DNA of 64,000 nt from Leguminivora glycinivorella (GCF_023078275.1 NC_062993.1:3161252-3225251), one strand, 5' to 3'. Counted from the stretch's first letter, positions 19,614 to 29,671 are shown. Made by a program: numbers and translations. Notes: generated from the letters alone by a model not told the origin.

Positions 19614-19894
19614 CGGCCAGCGACTGCCCTACCTCCAAATCTGGCCGTCTATTTGTCACCGATCGGACTTCAAAAATACAGTATCTCGTGGACACAGGAT
19701 CCGATTTATGTGTTTTTCCCCGGTCGGCTGTCAAGACGCCATGCCCTCAATCGAAGTTTGACCTAGTGGCAGCCAACAACTCCGTCATCCACACCTATGG
19801 ACCTATGCTACTTACCATCGACTTAGGTCTAAGAAGAGCTTTTCCGTGGAACTTCACTATAGCCGATGTGGCGGCCTGCTTGACTAGCAATTGA
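19592..19894 (+). pseudogene. pol: Truncated pol: aspartic protease only
   Basis: In the -1 frame relative to gag, GRLFVTDRTSKIQYLVDTGS includes the retropepsin active-site motif DTGS, followed by CVFPRSAV and ending at FTIADV at 19868. Retropepsins cleave the Gag-Pol polyprotein. The second-half ILGR/IIGADFL-type motif and all of RT, RNase H and integrase are missing. The frame runs straight into the 3-prime LTR and stops at TGA 19892. The junction shares TGTG between the protease codons and the LTR start, suggesting deletion by microhomology. Confidence 0.85.
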
Positions 19895-20122
19895 CCGCGC
19901 GCCTGCGCGATACGCCACCACCGCTGCCGTGGCAACGAGGAAAAACGGTTACTTCAACTGAGAGCTAAAATCGGGTTTCGCAATTTCTCGTTGCATATAA
20001 ATAATTATAAATACTGTAACATTATGTACATATCTTTAATGTAAATACATCTGTAAATAGCATCTGCGTATCTTTCCTGTAAGTACTACCATCCTTACCT
20101 GCATACCTGCTAGCACTCCACA
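19867..20122 (+). repeat. 3-prime LTR of Kabuki/CsRn1-like element
   Basis: 256 bp, equal in length and apparently in sequence to 18475-18730. No polypurine tract precedes it: the upstream bases TCACTATAGCCGA belong to the protease frame. Confidence 0.92.
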
Positions 20123-20226
20123 GACCGATATGCCATACATTTAAGCCGGCATCTTTGATTTTTGACTTTGAAGTCCTTCCTACATCCGATATCAGATCGG
20201 ATGATGTGAAAACGCACCTAACAGCT

Positions 20227-20359
20227 CAGCCACGACATTGGTCTAAGCGCGACAGCGGTGAGCGGCGGCCATACATTGGAGCGAGACAGCGATGGGACTT
20301 TTCATTCGCACGTATGGCTGCCGCTCACCGCTGTCGCGCTTAGACCAATGTCGTGGCTG
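20227..20359. mobile_element. CAGCCACGACATTGG hairpin MITE
   Basis: Arms of about 47 bp, CAGCCACGACATTGGTCTAA...GAGCGGC and its inverse, are nearly perfect around a 38-bp loop. Only one copy in the window. It directly adjoins the Terminal-GTGCG MITE. Confidence 0.75.
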
Positions 20360-20536
20360 GGCCGTAAGAGTCCGATGGTAAAATGGGAACGATGGATATT
20401 AACGTTTGTGCATTTGGCTACGTAGGTACCCAGAAGAGCTTTCTAAAACTTCCGAGCTTGAGTATAAATAAGCACCAAATTATTTGCAAAACTTTGTACT
20501 GATCAACTTTTGGGTGGTCTATGGGTTTAATATTAT

Positions 20537-20729
20537 ACATACATACATACATACATACATACAATCACGCCTGTATCCCATAAAGGGGTAGGCAGAACAC
20601 ATGAAACTACTAAAGCTTCAGTGCCACTCTTGGCAAAGAAGGGGTTGAAAGAAAACGAAACTGTGACATTGCAGTGACAGGTTGCCAGCCTCTCGCCTAC
20701 GCCACAATTTAACCCATATCCCATTATTA
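20537..20729 (-). mobile_element. R250 retroposon, 5-prime truncated, 11-bp TSD
   Basis: TTTAATATTAT at 20526-20536 is repeated at 20730-20740. The (CATA)n at the left is the tail on the minus strand, and the 5-prime end is cut after the ATATGGG motif. Confidence 0.85.
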
Positions 20730-20805
20730 TTTAATATTATGTGCATGGTAAACTGTCGAAGTTTAATGAAGCGGATTGTTTAGTATATATTATATCGGAT
20801 TAATC

Positions 20806-21115
20806 CCTACCGCTTCTTTCCGCCATCGCCCTACGCGACAACATTTCCATCGTCATCATTTAGATGGCTGACAGTCCTCAACTGTGCGTTTCTCCAGAAA
20901 ATTCCTGCCTCGCACAGGTAAACTGTGGAATGAATTATCGCCGGCGGTATTTCCCGACCGATACGACCTTCAAACCTTCAAGAAAAGAGCGTACACCCAT
21001 CTTAAAGGCTGGCAACGCACCTCCAACACCTCTGGTGTTTCGGGTGTCCATGGGCGGCGGTGATCGCTTGCCATAAGGCGACCTGTCTGCTCGTTTGCCT
21101 CTTATCCCATAAAAA
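20806..21115 (+). pseudogene. LINE ORF2 C-terminus and 3-prime UTR
   Basis: Frame 20881 reads TVRFSRKFLPRTGKLWNELS, AVFPDRYDLQTFKKRAYTHL and VSGVHGRR before TGA at 21061. Upstream, the same frame has RHRPTRQHFHRHHLDG and a TGA in place of the expected Trp codon. FLPRT...WNELP..VFP is a standard end of Jockey/CR1-group ORF2. The 3-prime UTR ends GTTTGCCTCTTATCCC plus an A-run. 5-prime truncated, with no RT. Confidence 0.75.
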
Positions 21116-21217
21116 AAATATCGGAAAATGACCACAATGTGGTTTAAGATACATACGTTTTATGACGCTATATTTGACAAATAGAGCAAACAAGGGTTTT
21201 ACACCTTTGTACAACCA

Positions 21218-21338
21218 GGGGCCTATTGCATAACAATTTACAACTTGTATTACAAGCGGAACTCTCTTTCTTATAAAATGAATTAGAGGGGGACTACCGC
21301 TTGTAATATGAGTTGTAAATTGTTATGCAATAGGCCCC
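21218..21338. mobile_element. GGGGCCTATTGCAT hairpin MITE
   Basis: GGGGCCTATTGCATAACAAT...TTACAAGCGG pairs with its inverse at 21290-21338 around a ~20-bp loop. Single copy in the window, non-coding. Confidence 0.75.
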
Positions 21339-21343
21339 AGGGT

Positions 21344-21492
21344 GGCTAGCCGAATGGCACAATCGCTCACGAAACGCTCACGAAACGAAGCGCTAGTAGA
21401 TATATCTATCTCTATCGCGCTTGCGTATTGGCGCGACAGAGCCAGCGGTGTATCGCTTTCGTTTGGCGTCGGAGAAATGCCATTCGGCTACG
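21344..21492. mobile_element. TAGCC-MITE, copy 3
   Basis: TAGCCGAATGGCACAATCGC at the left and GAAATGCCATTCGGCTACGG at the right, with the GGCGCGACAGAGCCAG block. Confidence 0.75.
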
Positions 21493-21887
21493 GGGCCTGG
21501 CTGGTATTGCTGGCCGACTGAGTTCTGCCAAAACGTCAGAGTCGTCAGAGATGACGCTACTTTCTAAAAGAACAGAATCGAAAAACAGATGATGAACAGA
21601 TGATTGGAGGCTGTCAATCGATCTGCAGGGGAAATGGTTGAGGAGTGCTGGCGTTGTTGGAGATTCATCGGTTTAATCCGGCGGTTTTCTCGAAATAATA
21701 GGCGGAATGTATTACTACGATGTGATTTAATGTGTAATCGGTTTTGTGCAGTCAATTCTATGATATGGACATGGTATTTCATATGTATATTAATTTATGT
21801 GATTTTCCAAACATCCACAAATAGTTTTTATAGTGAGAACGTGAAGTTCAAAACTAATCCTAATATGTCTCTAGTTTAATATTTCTT
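21493..21887. other. Unassigned region
   Basis: A 91-codon plus-strand frame (21604) and a shorter opposite frame show no motif. They are possibly chance, and no repeat is recognised. Confidence 0.4.
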
Positions 21888-22150
21888 AGCGCTAGTGGCC
21901 TATAGCGGTAAGAGAGTGCGACTTTCAATCCGGAGGTCGTGGGTTCAAACCCCGGCTCGTACCAATGAGTTTTTAGGAACTTATGTGCGAAATGTCATTT
22001 TGGTATTTGTTAGTCGCTATTTCTCGTTCTATCACTAATCCCAATATGGCCTAATTACACTCCGGTTGGAAAGACTAATGGTAGTTAGTAAAACTAATGC
22101 TAACGCGAAATCTGGGGGTTAGTTGTTAAAGCGGATCCCAGGATCCTGTA
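21888..22150 (+). mobile_element. SINE-B (tRNA-derived), copy 1
   Basis: Box A-like TGGCCTATAGCGGTAAGAGA and box B GGTTCAAACCC are followed by CAATGAGTTTTTAGGAAC and a diverged body. The 3-prime part is shorter than in the 44529-44854 copy. Confidence 0.75.
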
Positions 22151-22296
22151 ATAGCATATTAGCCACTTTCCGTGTTGAGCAGTAACACAATGGTTTACTG
22201 CGACATAACGCATATTGCTTGGTCAGCGACAACCCAGACATGTATATATAGGCACACATACAATAAATGGATTAATTGGAATTCATTACTTTACCT

Positions 22297-22547
22297 GCCT
22301 GCTGTGTGCCTGTGTGGTGACGGGTTAAGAATTTCACCACCCCCTTTCTTCCCGTGGGTGTCGTAGAAGGTGACTGTGGGATATGGGTTAAATTGTGGCG
22401 TAGGCGAGAGGCTGGCAACCTGTCACTGCAATGTCACAGTTTCATTTTCTTTCAACCCCTTACTTGCCAAGAGTGGCACTGAAGCTTTAGTAGTTTCATG
22501 TTCTCTGCCTACCCCTTTATGGGATACAGGCGTGATTGTATGTATGC
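22297..22547 (+). mobile_element. R250 retroposon, full length, 12-bp TSD
   Basis: ATTACTTTACCT at 22285-22296 is repeated at 22548-22559. The 251-bp element starts GCCTGCTGTGTGCCTGTGTG and ends GATTGTATGTATGC. The 83-codon frame within it is a property of the repeat, not a gene. Confidence 0.9.
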
Positions 22548-22559
22548 ATTACTTTACCT

Positions 22560-23013
22560 ACTACTCATGTCTATCATTTGACTACACCTCATACCGTGAA
22601 GCTGCCCATCCTCATCTGTAACATCATATTTTGTTATAACACTTCCATTGGCTGTGGCAAATGACGGGTTACTAAGGAAAAACTGTAAAGACATTTTTCA
22701 CAGTTTTCTATAAAAAATTGCATAGCAACTCGTCCCAAAAGTCCCCCGGTTGTAACTCTAGCCGTCATATTTCAACCTAATCAGAACGCATAGCCATGGT
22801 GCCAATTATCGCGTCACCCGACTCCACTCGCCGTTTCCAGCCGATTAGGCGCAGATATATGTGAAGAGATGAAATAAGTTGAATAATGGAACGTTTTGGG
22901 AAGCATTGACAATATTTCTAGGAAATTAGGATTGATGTTTCTAATATTTTACTTCTTAAGTAGCTTTATAATATAAGATAATATAATAATTTATTACGAA
23001 CCATGGTTACAAC
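22560..23013. other. Unassigned region
   Basis: No gene or repeat boundary that I can support. Confidence 0.4.
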
Positions 23014-23155
23014 AGTATTTTATACAATCGTGGTATAATACAATGCTTTTCAGTCGAGTACCATGTTTAGGCCACGAAGCTTGTTGAGTGGCGTAATAGT
23101 ACGGTACGAGAGTGAAAAGCTTAATTTATTATATCACTATTGTATACAATACTTT
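23014..23155. mobile_element. GTATTGTATACAAT palindromic MITE, copy 2
   Basis: Inverted relative to 14622-14755, with AGTACCATGTTTAGGCCACG and GTACGAGAGTGAAAAGCTTA arms. A TTTTTTCATCACA end of another repeat follows directly. Confidence 0.7.
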
Positions 23156-23814
23156 TTTCATCACATTTGCTGTTTAAAGGTATCATTGCGTCTACGTGTA
23201 CTGAAGCATAATGTACTATTTTATTCCCAAGGGAATAATGGATTTAGTTTTAAAAAATAATACAATCCGTACAATACTTCAGGCAAAGGATGTTTCAATC
23301 TGCCAAGAATTTTTATTGCACAACCAAAATATAAAATATATTATAGAGTATGATTAATGCATTTTATTTATTTTTTACAATTATTTCAGTGTGTTTTGCA
23401 TTTATTTCGTAAAATTTAACTCAGATAAATTGTTATAATTTACAATCTGACAATATGCTCTCTACTCGCGTTTGACCGCGTGCGTACGCGAGGCACCCAC
23501 CGTTGCCTAGCAACGGAGAGTACAACAGATCGAAATATTTAAATAAATGAGAAATAAGTACAATTTTAGTTCAATTATAATATGATTTATATGCTTTTTT
23601 GGACGTTGCATTTAATTTATATGCAGTATTTTCGTGTTTATTTCGTTCAAAAAGTGTTTGTTGTCAAAAACAATGGATTTAATATGAATAATCTGATGTA
23701 GATCAAGATACACTACTAGTCGCAACGCCGCCGGTTGAAGGTTTTGCTTTATGACTATTTCCTCTGTATTTTTCTCTCAAATGTGATGAAAAACATTGTG
23801 TGTAACTTAGTAAT
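23156..23814. other. AT-rich region with a remote LTR-like block
   Basis: TTTGACCGCGTGCGTACGCG...CACCCACCGTTGCCTAGCAA at 23470-23512 resembles in layout, not in exact sequence, the GC-rich start of the LTR at 18500-18545. No other support for a solo LTR. Confidence 0.3.
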
Positions 23815-24240
23815 ATTCAACTTCCTCCCCTTGTTGCACAATGTACTATTCTATGAGTCATCATCTTCATCATCAATGGACGAAAAATATCATCATTCAA
23901 GTTAAAATTAATGTCAATAACGTCGTTCACCGTTGTATCAACATCGCATTACCTGGCAACCAATTGTTTATAATAACCGTCTCTGATTGGTCGATAACGC
24001 GATAGATAAAAAAACGTGTTTCAGCAGGGTTAGTACATGATTGCCTCGAGAGTATGTCGCCGCGAGATAGACTACCCGTCCTTATGTCATTAATACAGTT
24101 AGAAGAAGACATGTCATCTATCTCGCAGCGACATACTCTCGCGGCCATCATGTGCTAGGCCTACAGATGCAGAACTTTACTTGTATGAAATTCTATTTTT
24201 GACAAGTCAGCACTTATAGTTTAGTCTACACATTTTATCT
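23815..24240 (-). repeat. N repeat, copy 2, with nested MITE and adjoining CAATGTACTATT repeat end
   Basis: Inverted match to 13950-14621: CATCTTCATCATCAATGGAC, CATTACCTGGCAACCAATTG and ATAACCGTCTCTGATTGG. It is interrupted by the MITE at 24026-24166. At its left, CTCCCCTTGTTGCACAATG belongs to the repeat family seen at 10797-11090. Confidence 0.65.
24026..24166. mobile_element. CATGATTGCC palindromic MITE, full copy
   Basis: GTACATGATTGCCTCGAGAG and TATGTCGCCGCGAGATAGAC are mirrored by the inverse at 24118-24160. The uninterrupted N repeat at 13950 confirms that it is an insertion. Confidence 0.75.
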
Positions 24241-24364
24241 GGTTAGGTAGCTTGTTATATAATATCTGTATAGCTCTATCTATAGTAAGGACCTTTTCTT
24301 CTTCTTCAATATAAACGTCATCTAAAATCCCTGTCATGTGATAATAGTTATTTGTTATACAAGG

Positions 24365-24750
24365 GGGCAAAGTTGTATTTTAACGCCGAGTGTGGAATTG
24401 AAAAACGAGCAAGTGAGAGGATTCTATAGGTGAACCACGAGCGAAGCGAGTGGTTTGAGAATAGAATCCTGAACTTGCGAGTTTTTTAACACACGAGAAG
24501 TAAAATACATTTGCACCCGAGTGTAACACAAAACTTTTCCCCTCAATATAGCGAGGAAACTACAACGCAAAAAATGCGTTTATCACTGCTTCCAGTAGTT
24601 CCACAGGTGGTAAATCATCTTTCTTCCTAGATTCACCCACTTTTATAAATTTTAAAGCAGTTAATTTGACTTTATTCAAGGTCAAATTACTTCAGCCACC
24701 CGCTGGTATTAAAGGACAAAACACGTGTTTCCGAGCTAGTGAGGGGAAAA
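24365..24750 (-). repeat. U repeat, copy 1
   Basis: Shares CAAAGTTGTATTTTAACGCC, TTGCGAGTTTTTTAACACAC and GGTGGTAAATCATC with the inverted copy at 31950-32340. Both ends are simple (ACAAGGGGGCAAAGTTG and CTAGTGAGGGG). Non-coding: the frame open in one copy is closed in the other. Confidence 0.65.
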
Positions 24751-24819
24751 CGAAGTTACCGCTTCCCGGCTCCGAACAAAAAAATAGTACACACACCTTG
24801 GCCAGTAAATACGAAAACC

Positions 24820-25315
24820 ACAGGTGAGCATTTCTTTTTTTTAGCCACTTTTATGAAATGTGATATTTTTGAAAAAAATACACTGAGAGAAAATACAACC
24901 AGTTTTCATGTTAGTTCAACAAGCTACTTGTCATTTGAATTGGCAATATATTTGAATCAACAAGTCGATTTTATAAAAACAACCTGACACATATTGTTTT
25001 AAACATACGTTTGGCTGATTCAAACGGATAAACCGCAACAAGTCGAACTTGTTAAATTCACAATGCAAATTTCTCTCAGTGTATGCTATTTCTACTCAGA
25101 ATCACTAGCTTTCAATCCTATTAGTTAAAAAAATTGTCCCATACGATTTTTTCTTATTTTTTTACCATTTTCCGTACATGTTGTGTGGGGTAACAAAAGA
25201 GGAAAGTAACAAAAATGTATGGAAATTCTGGGACACTTTGTCTCCCAATGAGCCTGACCTAAAATTCCCTAAAAAAATCAAAATAAAAAAATGGCAAAAA
25301 AAAAAGAAATGCTCA
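24820..25315 (+). repeat. GCATTTCTTTTT repeat, copy 2, interrupted
   Basis: TGAGCATTTCTTTTTTTTAG and TTAAAAAAATTGTCCCATAC match the inverse of 6812-6988 and surround the MITE at 24881-25081. Confidence 0.6.
24881..25081. mobile_element. Tc1/mariner-like MITE (CACTGAGAGAAA), complete, TA TSD
   Basis: 201 bp with CACTGAGAGAAA / TTTCTCTCAGTG termini and TA at 24879-24880 and 25082-25083. The host repeat is seen without the insert at 6812-6988. Confidence 0.85.
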
Positions 25316-25409
25316 GGTCGCATGTTTGTTGTTTTGTATTACAGCCATTACTTATAATATGTTTTTTTATCCTGCAGCCGCTTACAAGCACAAAAAAGTA
25401 AATAAGTAG

Positions 25410-25535
25410 GTACAAATCCCGGTGAGGGCATTTATTTATGTGATGAAACTGATGAACACATATATTTGTTCCTGAGTCATGGATGTTTTCTATGTAGGTA
25501 TATACGTATGTATTTATCTCATATCGTCAATAAGC
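25410..25535 (+). mobile_element. SINE-A fragment, head lost
   Basis: Starts inside box B (CAAATCCCGGTGAGGGC) and keeps TTGTTCCTGAGTCATGGATG. The 3-prime half is missing. Confidence 0.65.
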
Positions 25536-25617
25536 CTTTAAACCTATTAAGGATGATGAGAATAAATAGTAAAAGACTTCTGAATTGAGAGTTATCTATC
25601 TATCTATCTATAGGAGG

Positions 25618-25925
25618 CCTATGTCCGAAGACGGGCGCTTTAGAGGCTGCTATAGATGCCTCTAAAGCACCCGTCTTCGGACCTATGTCCGAGGCCTATG
25701 CCTCCTCTCCATTCCTCCACGCTTGTCTGTCCATTGCCATCCGCATCCAGTTATCGCCAACTAGTTGGCAGATGTCGTCTCTCCATCTAAGGGGGGGCTT
25801 GCCGCGACCGCGTGTGTTAGCGGGCTTCCACACCATAGTTCGTCTCGCCCAGCGACTATGGTCCATCCTGGCAATGTGCCCAGCCCATCTCCACTTTCTG
25901 TGTCCAATTTCCTCCACCACGTCTT
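25618..25925 (-). pseudogene. LINE ORF2 C-terminus with inverted duplication at its end
   Basis: Minus-strand frame: RKWRWAGHIARMDHSRWARR, then RGRGKPPLRWRDDICQLVGD and MDRQAWRNGEEA, a typical RTE/Jockey-group C-terminus (WAGH.ARM...RGR...RW.DD). The frame is intact for about 74 codons. Beyond its stop the DNA folds back: TCCGAAGACGGGCGCTTTAG at 25623 pairs with CTAAAGCACCCGTCTTCGGA at 25661-25680. Confidence 0.75.
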
Positions 25926-26255
25926 AATTAAGATATCATTGTCATTGTGATTGTTTGTCATTGAGAGTTATAATTTGTATCAATATTTTCCTTATTATTA
26001 TTTGTGTATTCCCTCAAGAAGAAAATTAGACCAAAATACGGACACAATTGGCATTTCCGACACAATAAATACTCTTTATTCGCGACAACCCTAATCAGCC
26101 TGTCGATCACGGTAATCCCCTCGTTCGATTGTGAACTCTAATTGCATATAAACACGGTCGGTATTCGGGGCACGCGCGCCGGCTTAGCCTGTCTCTAAAT
26201 AGGGGTGCTTTCTTAAGATTGATTGAATTGGGAATGGATTTATTTTAGAGTTGTA

Positions 26256-26326
26256 CTAGTTATTGCCCGCGGCTTCGCTCGCGTTAAATGCGAAAATTGC
26301 GGAATGATCCTTACAAACTAGTGTCA
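26256..26326 (-). mobile_element. Helitron-like 3-prime end fragment
   Basis: CTAGTTATTGCCCGCGGCTTCGC is the inverse of the family 3-prime end (the quoted word continues the CTAG border), followed by CGTTAAATGCGAAAATTGCG as in 11550-11575. Confidence 0.55.
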
Positions 26327-26356
26327 AACTGAAGTGACAATCGTGGATGCTACATT

Positions 26357-26780
26357 TAGAGATGCAACGAATAGTTGTTTGGCCGGATACCGGATACCGA
26401 ATATTCGGCCTAACCATCGGCCGAATATTCGGTATCCGGCCGCCGAATATTCGGACAGCAGAATTTTACCTACAATTTAAGCAGGGAGCGGGCGCGTCGT
26501 GCAGGTTTTTACTTGTTTCGTAGTGAACTTCGCGCGGAGTCCGTTTTTGTTTAAAATGTTTATTTTTTTTAATAATAAAGGGCTATGATATGATTATAAG
26601 TATTATAACCGTAACTGTTTTTTTACATTTAATTTGTTTACTCCAAAATCATTCAACCAAAAATAGCACATCCGGTATCCGGCCGGACAGTACGTCACTA
26701 TCCGGTATCCGGCCGAATATTAAAATAAGGGCCGAATAGGCCGGATACCGAATAGTAACCGAATATTCGGTACATCTCTA
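26357..26780. mobile_element. hAT-like palindromic repeat (TAGAGATG ends)
   Basis: Termini TAGAGATGCAACGAA and TTCGGTACATCTCTA, with many CGAATATTCGG and CCGGATACCG palindromes in between. Short TAGAGATG termini suggest hAT, but the 8-bp flanks (GCTACATT, GTGACGAT) do not match, so the class is not confirmed. It lies in an eroded TAGCC-MITE relative. Confidence 0.55.
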
Positions 26781-26899
26781 GTGACGATAGAAACGGCAGG
26801 CTGGTTCTGTCACGCCACTACAGAAGAGCAATAGGGAAAGCTAGCTACTAAACGCTTACGAAACATTCTTAAACAACTGTACTTTTGGCTACAGACCTA

Positions 26900-28263
26900 C
26901 CCCCTTATTCATAAACGTACTCTAAAGTTATCAAGCCGATAAAGTTCGTTTGTCCTTTTCTATCACACCAATACGTCGGAAAAAGACAAACGAACTTTAT
27001 CGGCTTAATAACTTTAGACTACGTCATCGAGTACATACCCTAATAGAGTAGAAATGTTATTTAATTTGTTCGAGAACGATTCCGCCAACTCGCAGCTACT
27101 CATATCCCCTCTCACTGCGCTCCCATTGGCTGATACAAGGTCAAGTGATAGGTGCTAGGGATGAGGTAGTGCGTAAGTAAGGTTTATCGATAACGATATT
27201 TTAACCCCTTACGCGCTTTATGCACCACCGTGTGTGCAAGCCCCAAAAGTCCGTAACATTACATGCACACACAGTGGAGCAAAAATCTGTTACATAAAAC
27301 ACGGTATACAAAAAGGGAAAACTATTTCTTGGAAGTAAAATTGGTATAATAATCTGATTATAATTTTTTTAAGTAAAAAATCATGAAATTTTCCAATCCC
27401 TAATTATGTATCTTCGATTTTTTAAAGTTGTGTTTTTTATTTCGATTTAAATAGCAATTTATTATTTTACAAATTACTTGAACGTGATATTTAAATTAAT
27501 ACATATATCAGATAGAGATTTTACGAAATCGTGTCACCTAAATATACCCAAAACATATCTAATTACACCTAAGAATTAGGTACCTAATACATCAGTACAT
27601 ATAATCAATCAAGCTTAACACAATCGATAATATACAATTATTCGACATAAACCATTAATTTAATGCAAACATAAGTGCAAGATAACTTTCTCGTTTATTT
27701 AAATAGAGTGTGATCATTATGTAGTAGGTACACACAATAATATTCTTTACTTATTACTTAAATATCGATACACCACCTGATGCTATAAATTAAGAATGTA
27801 CAACACTAGTGCAGACTGGAAAGAGATGGTGTTATGTGAATTGAGTTACGTGGAAGCAAGAGATAACAACATACGTCTAGCCTGCGTCATCACCTTTCAC
27901 TTTTGTTGTCCAGTTTAACTTGATCTCCGGACAAAATTTAATTTAAAGTAGTTTATAATTTAAAATCGTAACTTACCGATGAAAAGTTATTCCTTATGTT
28001 TTAAAGTCAGATGTTTTGCTGTTTTGTCTACGAAACTGAATAGAACAGCACGCCATTATAATAATAGTAAAACAAACTATAATTTATTTCGTAATTCGCA
28101 GAGACGTACGCACGGATCCAATACTGGTTTTGTACTGTTTTAGTGAGAGCGAGCGCTAACATTTATAAGTGACAAATCACATATCCGTTGCGCAGACGGA
28201 CAGCCCCATATTACCACTCTATTGGGATATGTCCTCGATGGACTACGTTTATGAATAAGGGGG
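26900..28263. mobile_element. 1.36-kb Harbinger-like element
   Basis: Outer ends CCCCCTTATTCATAAACGTA and ACGTTTATGAATAAGGGGG, flanked by CTA and TTA. The first 120 bp is the same hairpin as the MITE at 1877-2013. A second pair, ACTACGTCATCGAGTACATA near 27017 and its inverse near 28228, lies inside. The interior (27023-28200) has no frame above 60 codons, so no transposase is present. Confidence 0.6.
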
Positions 28264-28794
28264 TTATGGTACACTTAAGCAAGCAATACGACGTCGTAGG
28301 GCATCGAGGATGTCGTAGGGTAAGCAATAATGACGCCAGCTAGGTACCATGATACCCACACCAGAGTCGTTTTTTGGATTCAGTCGCGTTTGAAATGGTT
28401 TCAAAATTCGTCGACTTTCCCTGTCTACTTTTATTACCCTGTAAACTGATTATTTATTGAAATAAATGTGTTCACAGATTTGTATATAAATGAAGCAGAC
28501 TTAGCCGCCCACGTTGGCGACAATTTGGCGGCCATATTGTATTGAGCAGCCTTTTAGGTACAGCTTGGTTGAAAGCAGTAGAATATTAAAAAGCGGCAAC
28601 ATTCTGTCATTGAAATAAAAAAAAGAGACACCACTATAATGTTGCCACTTTTTAATTTCAGGGGTAGGAGGAGGTTACCTAAGACCGGAGTAAATGGAGA
28701 AATATGATTCGAGCTCTATACCCCAGCAGAGGGTAACAGGATGCAAAGAAGAAGAAGACTTTTTAATTGCTACTCTTTTTTGACAATTTTTTTA
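28264..28794. other. Unassigned region
   Basis: A near repeat, TTAAAAAGCGGCAACATTCT at 28588 and GTTGCCACTTTTTAATTTC near 28642, forms a weak hairpin. No gene seen. Confidence 0.4.
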
Positions 28795-29216
28795 ATCTGT
28801 TAATTGACAGAGCCACCGCTCTGTATCATCATATCAGCCCTTTATCTCCCAGTCTTCTATTCTATTTGTTCGCCACTTCGCCTGGTCCTACCACTTTATC
28901 ACAACTTACCTTGTCGCGCGCGAGTCTATGTTACATCAAGAGCGACTTCCCTTTACCTATACTGTTATTCTGTAAATTATAGCTCACTTTTACCTCCTCC
29001 TCCACCTCCTCTCCCTCATGTTGTAAATATTTTTGCATTCAGTAAACTTATTTATTTGGTTGCCCTGAAAACCAGCGCCATGGATAACTTAGTTAGTCAT
29101 CGGCAAATGCTGAGTGGCAACCATTTTGGTGTATAAAGTGTTATTAAATTAAGATGTAATAGGTTAAGTTTTCATTTATTTTTATACACCAAATAAACGT
29201 TTCGTTCTTTCTTTCT
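28795..29216 (+). mobile_element. LINE 3-prime UTR with (TTTC)n tail
   Basis: GAAAACCAGCGCCATGGATA...TCATCGGCAAATGCTGAGTG...ACACCAAATAAACG followed by TTCTTTCTTTC. A shorter copy lies at 60050-60205. The 110-codon frame across it shows no protein motif and probably reflects the UTR sequence. Confidence 0.6.
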
Positions 29217-29670
29217 TTACTTCAAGTACGTATACACTCGCGCGACAAGGCAAGTTATCTAAAGGGTCTCAGGTAGTCATCTAGTTATGAGCCGCAATTT
29301 TCCCGATGTCTTCGACCGAGTGCCAGGTACTTCTTACATTTGTAAGCGACCACTATTCCGTTAATATTAAATATAAAACTAATTTTTTTAGTCCGCCTGC
29401 CATCAATTCACTATTCCTAACAACTGTGGCTCTGTATAATAATAAGTCCAAAAAGTTTATAAAAGTCTTAAGTGTCCTATTTGATTACGTTTCGTTCTTA
29501 AAGCTACTTTCTAATCTATTTCGTGTCTATAAAACACGAACGTCTTGGTTCTGCCCGAAAGCTCGCGTGTTAATGGGATATAAATAAGAGAATACTTATA
29601 TAGGTAATACCTACACTTTGGTTGTATATATTATCCTTGAAAATAATACTGAACGCTATCTCATTCGCTT
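29217..29670. other. Unassigned region with one 93-codon frame
   Basis: The frame at 29306-29587 (CVVV-free, F/L/S-rich) has FLTTVALYNNKSKKFIKVLS, which resembles the tail of some LINE ORF2 proteins only loosely. Not assigned. Confidence 0.35.
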
Positions 29671-29671
29671 T

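Larger units (their letters stand above)
18431..20220. mobile_element. Terminal-GTGCG MITE, interrupted by the LTR element
   Basis: Left terminus GTGCGTTTTCACATTACCCG and CCGATATCGGATGTAGGAC are matched by the inverse CATCCGATATCAGATCGG...TGTGAAAACGCAC at 20180-20218. An uninterrupted copy is at 30180-30330. The LTR retrotransposon at 18475-20122 splits this one. Confidence 0.8.

Noticed and set aside
22370..22621. MTVGYGLNCGVGERLATCHC-type frame seen at several sites
   Set aside because: It is the translation of the R250 retroposon, present wherever that element lies.
23455..23520. Solo LTR related to 18475-18730
   Set aside because: Only the general layout of a GC-rich start is similar; no TG/CA borders or duplication found.
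26130..26190. Core promoter at CATATAAACACGG
   Set aside because: A TATA-like word followed by GC-rich sequence, but no exon, initiator context or conservation to support it.
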